A stretch of 10,163 nt of DNA from Dehalococcoidia bacterium (lineage in GTDB: Bacteria; Chloroflexota; Dehalococcoidia; SZUA-161; SpSt-899), in assembly GCA_023271515.1 (NCBI GenBank), contig JALPXQ010000046.1, forward strand, positions 1 through 10,163, read 5' to 3'. This document shows, one piece after another, positions 6,551 to 10,163 of the stretch. The notes beneath the pieces are model-generated. The model saw only the letters and a program-made list of their open reading frames with translations, had not been told where the DNA came from and did not search any database. Each line of letters begins with the position of its first letter. The stretch's first letter is position 1. Made by a program: the position numbers and the translations under genes.

Positions 6551-7635
6551 AGCTCACCAGCGAATTTCGCCGCTCTGAACTGGCACAGGGATTGGTCTCC
6601 CGGATCCACAGGCGCTCGAAGGCCCCGGCCCGACTGATGGAATTCTGCGGCGGACATACCGTGGCCATCCTCAAGCACGGCATTCGTCAGCTCCTGCCTC
6701 CTACTATTGAGATGCTCTCCGGACCGGGGTGCCCGGTCTGTGTCACCGCCAACGCCGATCTCGATAAGGCCATGGCGCTGGCCAAAGTTCCCGGGGTGAT
6801 CCTGGCAACTTTTGGCGACATGCTAAAGATTCCCGGCAGCAACTCCAGTCTGCAAGAGGCTAAAGCTGAGGGTGCTGATGTGCGGATAGTCTATTCCACT
6901 ATGGATGGCCTCGATATAGCAAGGCAAAACCCTGAAAAGTCGGTGGTCTTCCTGGGCATCGGATTTGAGACCACCGCTCCCACCCTCGCCGCCTCCGTCC
7001 TCCAGGCTGAGCAGGAGGGAATAGAGAACTATTATATCCTCTCCCAGCACAAGCTGTGCCCCCCGGTTACCCGGGCTCTGCTGGATTCGGGAGAGGTCAA
7101 GCTCCAGGGGATTGTCTGTCCTGGCCATGTGAGTGTCATCATCGGGTCCCGTTCCTGGGAATTCATCCCGCGGGATTATGGCATCCCCTGCGTGGTCTCC
7201 GGCTTCGAGCCGCTGGATATCTTGCAGTGCATCGACATGCTGCTGACCCAGATTGAAAGCGGCATATCCACAGTGGAAATCGCCTATCGCCGCGGGGTAC
7301 GCCCCGAGGGCAATCAGACGGCTCAAGAACTGATGAAGGAGGTTTTTGAACCCTGCCCCACCTCCTGGAGGGGGGTGGGGATAGTTCCTCAAAGCGGCTT
7401 GAGGCTCCGGGAGAGGTATCGGCGCTTCGATGCTGAACTGGCCTTCGATTTCGATCCCGGACCCACTAAGGAGCACCAGGGTTGCATCTGCGGCGAGATC
7501 CTGCGCGGGGTAAAGACCCCCAGAGATTGTCCCCTTTTTGCCAAGGTTTGTAACCCTGAGCAGCCCGTCGGTTCCTGCATGGTCTCCTCGGAGGGCAGTT
7601 GCGCCGCCTATTACCTTTACGGATTAGACAGATGA
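6547..7635 (+). CDS. hypD: HypD Fe-S scaffold for assembly of the Fe(CN)2CO cofactor
   Basis: HypD is the 4Fe-4S protein on which the iron-dicyano-carbonyl group is built together with HypC and HypE. The protein is 362 aa, the normal length. Visible motifs are MEFCGGHTVAI (C34), GPGCPVCVTA (C61, C64), GFETTAPT, CPGHVSVIIG, and the C-terminal cysteine-rich cluster region CICGEI ... DCPLFAKVC ... GSCMVSSEGSC. The start codon is TTG at 6547, overlapping the hypC stop by 4 nt, with GGAGG about 7 nt upstream in the end of hypC. The stop overlaps the hypE start (ATGA). All key residues are present, so HypD looks functional even though hypF in the same operon is split. Confidence 0.97.
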   Translation: MKLTSEFRRSELAQGLVSRIHRRSKAPARLMEFCGGHTVAILKHGIRQLLPPTIEMLSGPGCPVCVTANADLDKAMALAKVPGVILATFGDMLKIPGSNSSLQEAKAEGADVRIVYSTMDGLDIARQNPEKSVVFLGIGFETTAPTLAASVLQAEQEGIENYYILSQHKLCPPVTRALLDSGEVKLQGIVCPGHVSVIIGSRSWEFIPRDYGIPCVVSGFEPLDILQCIDMLLTQIESGISTVEIAYRRGVRPEGNQTAQELMKEVFEPCPTSWRGVGIVPQSGLRLRERYRRFDAELAFDFDPGPTKEHQGCICGEILRGVKTPRDCPLFAKVCNPEQPVGSCMVSSEGSCAAYYLYGLDR

Positions 7636-8633
7636 AGAAGATACTGCTTGCGCACGGCAGCGGAGGGAAGATGAGCCATGACCTTGTGGCAAGGAGATTC
7701 CTTCCTGCCTTCAATAACCCACACCTTGCCAAACTCGACGATGCGGCGATCTTCGACATTCAGGGGCATCTGGCGTTCACCACTGATAGCTATGTGATAA
7801 CCCCGATCTTCTTCCCTGGCGGCGATATCGGCAAGCTCGCAGTCTGCGGCACAATCAACGACCTGGCCATGATGGGGGCCGTTCCCCTCTATTTGAGCCT
7901 TTCCTTCATAATTGAGGAGGGTCTCCCGGAGGATGAACTCCAGGCCATTGTAGACTCCGCCCAAAGGGCCGCCGCCGATGCCGGAGCGATGATAATCGCC
8001 GGCGATACCAAGGTGGTGCCTCGCGGCAGTGCCGACAAGCTGTTCGTCAACACTTCAGGGATCGGTGCGGTGCCGACGGGGATTCATCTCTCAGGCGGCA
8101 ATGCCCGGGCGGGGGATAGAGTCATCCTGAGCGGGACGATAGGCGACCATGGCATCGCGGTACTCAGCCAACGAGAAGGACTGAGTTTCTCCACTACCCT
8201 CCAGAGCGACTGTGCTTCTTTGAACGAGATGGTGGCTCAAATGCTGGAGGCAAGCTCAAACATACATTGCCTTCGCGATCCCACCCGCGGCGGCCTGGCC
8301 ACCACCTTGAATGAGATCGCCGCCCAATCCGGGGTCGGCATCAGGATCGAAGAGGCCACGATACCGGTCCGCCGCGAGGTTCAGGCTGCCTGTGAGATGC
8401 TGGGCTTTGACCCTCTCTATGTGGCCAATGAAGGAAAGCTGGTGGCTGTGGTTGCCTCTGAGGATGCGGAGCAAGTCCTGAGGGCAATGCAAAGAAACGA
8501 GCACGGAAGAGAGGCGGCCATCATTGGCGAGGTGACGGCGGAAAGCGTCGGCCGGGTGGTGATGAAAACCAGCATCGGGGCCTCACGAATAGTTGACATG
8601 CTGGTGGGCGATATCCTGCCGCGGATCTGCTGA
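7632..8633 (+). CDS. hypE: HypE carbamoyl dehydratase (thiocyanate-forming)
   Basis: HypE receives the carbamoyl group from HypF on its C-terminal Cys and dehydrates it with ATP to a protein thiocyanate, the cyanide donor for HypC-HypD. The protein has 333 aa, the normal length. It belongs to the PurM/AIR synthase family: HGSGGKMSHDL at residues 8-18, LDDAAIF, TTDSYVITPIFFPGGDIG, CGTINDLAMMGA and RDPTRGGLATTLNEIA. It ends in the diagnostic PRIC with the acceptor Cys as last residue. I use ATG 7632, which overlaps the hypD stop, in preference to the open frame starting at 7599. Its TGA shares one base with the next ATG (TGATG). It appears intact, but its substrate supply depends on the damaged HypF. 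Confidence 0.97.
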   Translation: MKKILLAHGSGGKMSHDLVARRFLPAFNNPHLAKLDDAAIFDIQGHLAFTTDSYVITPIFFPGGDIGKLAVCGTINDLAMMGAVPLYLSLSFIIEEGLPEDELQAIVDSAQRAAADAGAMIIAGDTKVVPRGSADKLFVNTSGIGAVPTGIHLSGGNARAGDRVILSGTIGDHGIAVLSQREGLSFSTTLQSDCASLNEMVAQMLEASSNIHCLRDPTRGGLATTLNEIAAQSGVGIRIEEATIPVRREVQAACEMLGFDPLYVANEGKLVAVVASEDAEQVLRAMQRNEHGREAAIIGEVTAESVGRVVMKTSIGASRIVDMLVGDILPRIC

Positions 8634-9166
8634 TGGTGGCGACCAAGCGCGTCTATCTCCTCACTGGCATGCCCGGTACGGGTAAGACCACCATCATCAG
8701 GGAAGCTCTCTCAAGGAGTGAAAGGAGTGCCGGCGGCTTCTACACCGAAGAAATAAGGGTGAAGGGCGCAAGGCAGGGATTTCAAATTGTCACCTTAGAC
8801 GGAGAGACCGCCATCCTGGCCCACATCGAGATACACAGCCCCTACCGGGTAAGCAAGTACGGAGTTGACCTCAGCAACTTAGAACGGGTGGCAGTTCCCG
8901 CCATCGAGAGAGCGGTAAAACACCATGATATTGTGGTCATCGATGAAATCGGGAAGATGGAACTCTTCTCGTCCGCCTTTCGGGAAGCGGTAATGGAGGC
9001 GATGGAGAGCGGGAAGCTGGTTCTCGGCACTATCATGCTTAAATCCGATCCCTGGGCGGATAAGATCAAGCGCCACCCGGCAGTGGAGCTGATCCTGGTT
9101 GACCGAACCAATCGGCAACAGGTGTTGAGGCGGTTGCTCCAATGGATGGAATCGCCCCGTAGTTAA
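8633..9166 (+). CDS. THEP1-family nucleoside triphosphatase (P-loop)
   Basis: A 177-aa P-loop NTPase of the THEP1/COG1618 family. Walker A is GMPGTGKTT at residues 12-20 and Walker B is VVIDEIGKMEL (about 102-112). GGFYTEE, SPYRVSKYGVDL and the closing GTIMLKSDPWADKIKR region are family features. Length and motifs look complete. Characterised members hydrolyse NTPs in vitro; their cellular role is unsettled. The start shares one base with the hypE stop (TGATG), so it is translationally coupled to the maturation genes as the last operon member. hypA and hypB, the nickel-insertion genes, are not in the window. A role as an accessory NTPase in hydrogenase maturation is a context inference only. 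Confidence 0.92.
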   Translation: MVATKRVYLLTGMPGTGKTTIIREALSRSERSAGGFYTEEIRVKGARQGFQIVTLDGETAILAHIEIHSPYRVSKYGVDLSNLERVAVPAIERAVKHHDIVVIDEIGKMELFSSAFREAVMEAMESGKLVLGTIMLKSDPWADKIKRHPAVELILVDRTNRQQVLRRLLQWMESPRS

Positions 9167-9184
9167 TCCCAAAACTCCTCGCAG

Positions 9185-9209
9185 TTCCCCTCCACTGGCG
9201 GCAGGGGAA
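9185..9209 (+). terminator. Weak hairpin after the hyp operon (possible terminator)
   Basis: TTCCCCT and AGGGGAA pair over 7 bp around an 11-nt loop, 19 nt after the NTPase stop. The nearest T run (about 9224-9229) starts some 15 nt after the stem, so it is not a standard intrinsic terminator. Confidence 0.3.
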
Positions 9210-9238
9210 AAGGCATACTGGTTGTTTTTCCATTCTTG

Positions 9239-9267
9239 TTGACTTTTGAGGGTGTACAGCCTATGAT
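9239..9267 (+). promoter_or_regulatory. Sigma-70-type promoter pointing into the cassette
   Basis: TTGACT (9239-9244) and TATGAT (9262-9267) are separated by 17 nt. Transcription would start near 9274 and run about 80 nt to the left GTTAGGCT, then into the antitoxin gene. Its position is comparable to an external promoter reading into integron cassettes. Confidence 0.6.
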
Positions 9268-9381
9268 ATAGGCAATCGCACCAGATGGTTCTGCAAAATA
9301 CAAGTAATACCGCAAGATGTAGAATTGTTGTACGGGGTTTTCTGTATAATTAAGAGTTAGGCTCCCCAGAAAATTTCCTGG

Positions 9382-9415
9382 TTGGCAGAATTCTCGGTAT
9401 GATGTATAGTCATAC
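9382..9415 (+). promoter_or_regulatory. Toxin-antitoxin promoter with overlapping palindromic operator
   Basis: TTGGCA (9382-9387) and TATAGT (9405-9410) are spaced by 17 nt. The inverted repeat GTATGA-N7-TCATAC (9397-9415) covers the -10, a natural site for autorepression by the RHH antitoxin. AGGAGG (9417-9422) follows at once, so the transcript would have a leader of only about 12 nt. Confidence 0.62.
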
Positions 9416-9428
9416 TAGGAGGTGGGCA

Positions 9429-9671
9429 ATGAATAAGAATAAAATTGCAATCACCATGGATCAGAACATCATCAAACGTTTAGATCATCTCATCAAGGAA
9501 CACATCTTCACAAACCGTAGTCGGGCAATTCAGGAAGCGGTCCAGGAAAAGCTGGAACGAATGGAGCGTAGCCGTTTGGCGAAAGAATGTGCCAAACTCG
9601 ATCCATCCTTCGAAAAGGCAATGGCTGAAGAAGGTGTATCTGAGGAATTGAGCAAATGGCCCGAATATTGA
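9429..9671 (+). CDS. Ribbon-helix-helix antitoxin (CopG/MazE-like)
   Basis: An 80-aa antitoxin that should bind its own promoter as a dimer and neutralise the MazF-type toxin encoded next. Residues 4-46 fit a ribbon-helix-helix fold: beta strand KIAITMD, helix QNIIKRLDHLIKEH, turn TNRSR, helix AIQEAVQEKLERM. The acidic, flexible C-terminal half (about 50-80, ending SEELSKWPEY) is the likely toxin-binding arm. I chose ATG 9429 because AGGAGG sits 6 nt upstream; the longer frame from 9399 would start inside the operator. It overlaps the toxin gene by 16 nt. Codon use is more AT-rich than in the hyp genes, in keeping with transfer. Confidence 0.88.
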   Translation: MNKNKIAITMDQNIIKRLDHLIKEHIFTNRSRAIQEAVQEKLERMERSRLAKECAKLDPSFEKAMAEEGVSEELSKWPEY

Positions 9672-9994
9672 GGGGTGACATTCGTTGGGCTGATTTAAAC
9701 CCTGTGCGAGGCAGGGAGCAAGCAGGTTTGAGACCTGTTTTGATTCTAAGCCAGGATGTTTTTAATGAGCGCTCGGGGACGGTCATTGCAATGGCCATTA
9801 CAAGTCAAGCTCAACGTGCTGGTTTTCCGCTGACTTTGGAGCTAACATCAGAAAACTTGCCAAAGCGTTCACGGGTCAAAATTAGCCAAATTCGAACACT
9901 TTCCCGGGAAAGGATTGGTGAGAGGATAGGTATGGCATCTCCAGAGGAATTGGCTCAGATCATTGAAGGCTTAAATGAAATAATTGGCACCTAA
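9656..9994 (+). CDS. mazF: MazF/PemK-family mRNA-cleaving toxin
   Basis: A 112-aa endoribonuclease toxin of the MazF/PemK family, normal in length (about 105-120). Typical features are RGDIRWADLNPVRGREQAGLRPVLI near the N-terminus (RGD/E, the P-x-x-G-x-E-Q-x-x-x-R-P-V motif), the AMAITSQ strand, and LPKRSRVKISQIRTLSRERIG, where the S-x-x-x-x-x-Q-I-R-T motif belongs to the active site. It starts inside the end of the antitoxin gene, which couples their translation. The stop codon TAA (9992-9994) is part of the first core of the attC-like site. No truncation is visible, so the pair should be functional. The exact cleavage sequence cannot be read from this sequence. Confidence 0.95.
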   Translation: MARILRGDIRWADLNPVRGREQAGLRPVLILSQDVFNERSGTVIAMAITSQAQRAGFPLTLELTSENLPKRSRVKISQIRTLSRERIGERIGMASPEELAQIIEGLNEIIGT

Positions 9995-10046
9995 CATCCG
10001 CTGCAGCCGACCGCCAAAGGCGGCGGCTGAAGTCCCGCCGTTAGGC
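9989..10046 (+). repeat. attC-like recombination site
   Basis: The left core ACCTAAC (RYYYAAC, 9989-9995) and right core GTTAGGC (GTTRRRY, 10040-10046) are complementary over CCTAAC/GTTAGG. Inside them CAGCCG (10004-10009) pairs with CGGCTG (10024-10029), with A10010 unpaired on one side like the extrahelical base of L''. The tip is CCGCC-AAA-GGCGG (10011-10023). Unpaired spacers of 8 and 10 nt separate the two box pairs. This order (R'', L'', variable tip, L', R') and the 58-bp length match integron attC sites. It could also act as a terminator-like hairpin for the toxin gene. Confidence 0.7.
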
Positions 10047-10066
10047 TTCAAGCGGACACAACATTC

Positions 10067-10138
10067 AGCCAGCGGTCGGATTCGAACCGACGACCGGCGG
10101 TTTACGAAACCGCTGCTCTACCCCTGAGCTACGCTGGC
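10067..10138 (-). tRNA. tRNA-Thr (anticodon CGT)
   Basis: A 72-nt cloverleaf on the minus strand: acceptor GCCAGCG/CGCTGGC perfectly paired; D arm GCTC-AGGGGTA-GAGC; anticodon arm GCGGT-TTCGTAA-ACCGC with anticodon CGT, reading ACG; variable loop CGGTC; T arm GTCGG-TTCGAAT-CCGAC; discriminator T. CCA is not encoded. All stems are fully matched. Confidence 0.96.
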
Positions 10139-10163
10139 GTTGAAGCTAAATTTTGTGAGTGGG

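Larger units (their letters stand above)
9167..9356. other. Non-coding stretch between the hyp operon and the toxin-antitoxin cassette
   Basis: I see no credible gene here. The stretch holds the weak hairpin at 9185-9209, a rightward promoter at 9239-9267, a lone TATAAT at 9345-9350 without a good -35, and the left GTTAGGCT copy starting at 9356. It is visibly more AT-rich than the hyp genes. A 22-codon frame from an ATG near 9285 has no ribosome-binding site. Confidence 0.6.
9356..10047 (+). mobile_element. Integron-type gene cassette carrying a toxin-antitoxin pair (putative)
   Basis: Two copies of GTTAGGCT (9356-9363 and 10040-10047) bracket the antitoxin-toxin pair. The right copy is the final core of an attC-like site, and the left is the core an incoming cassette would share. 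Cutting after the G of each core gives a 684-bp unit: short leader, two genes in the same direction, then attC starting at the toxin stop codon, which is classic cassette layout. The unit is lower in GC than the hyp genes. No integrase gene, attI or second attC is visible in the window, so this would be an isolated or array-edge cassette. The left flank does not fold like an attC, which is the weakest part of the argument. Confidence 0.6.

Noticed and set aside
7352..7380. G/C-rich inverted repeat (CCCCACCTCC ... GGGGGTGGGG) inside hypD
   Set aside because: It lies in well-conserved coding sequence with no frame disturbance, so it is most simply codon choice, though it could form a hairpin in the mRNA.
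10011..10023. CCGCC-AAA-GGCGG as a plain rho-independent terminator for mazF
   Set aside because: No T run follows the stem, and the hairpin is nested in a larger two-box structure better explained as attC, although some termination effect is possible.
10067..10138. tRNA-Thr gene as the attachment site of an integrated element
   Set aside because: The tRNA is intact with no duplicated 3' end in the window, and the mobile unit to its left ends in an attC-like core 20 bp away, not in tRNA sequence.

Overview
The window reads as a piece of a strictly anaerobic, hydrogen-metabolising bacterium. By eye the GC content is in the high fifties. It carries a Rex redox repressor and a NuoE/NuoF-type diaphorase of the kind that accompanies [FeFe]-hydrogenases, next to a full hypFCDE maturation set for [NiFe]-hydrogenases. 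That mix suggests a Chloroflexota (Dehalococcoidia/Anaerolineae-like) or clostridial-type organism. The assignment is an inference with low confidence, because no taxonomic marker is present except a tRNA.

The left half (1-3898) is a minus-strand operon. In order of transcription it reads: rex; a 34-codon remnant of a thioredoxin-like 2Fe-2S ferredoxin; an H-cluster sensory hydrogenase (HydS-like) broken into several frames; a 4Fe-4S/PAS protein running into the C-terminal half of a SpoIIE-type phosphatase; nuoE; and the N-terminal third of nuoF, which leaves the window at base 1. Genes are joined by 4-17 nt overlaps or gaps. rex, nuoE and nuoF look intact. The signalling module between them (ferredoxin, HydS, SpoIIE) looks collapsed by internal deletions and frameshifts.

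A divergent promoter region (3899-4071) has a good sigma-70 promoter in each direction and an inverted repeat over the rex start site. The plus-strand operon hypF-hypC-hypD-hypE-THEP1-type NTPase follows (4072-9166), with stop/start overlaps from hypC onward. hypF is split by a lesion of the same type as in hydS: a missing stretch of about 35-40 codons plus a frame change. HypC, HypD, HypE and the NTPase look complete. If the sequence is right, the cyanide-ligand branch of [NiFe] maturation and the hydrogen-sensing branch are both damaged. Otherwise the assembly has lost several short segments.

The right end (9167-10163) differs in character and is more AT-rich. A RHH antitoxin/MazF toxin pair sits between two copies of GTTAGGCT. 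The toxin stop codon lies inside the first core of a foldable 58-bp site (9989-10046) with the architecture of an integron attC. I interpret the pair as a 684-bp integron-type gene cassette without a visible integrase, inserted between the hyp operon and a tRNA-Thr(CGT) gene on the minus strand. A good promoter at 9239-9267 points into the cassette.
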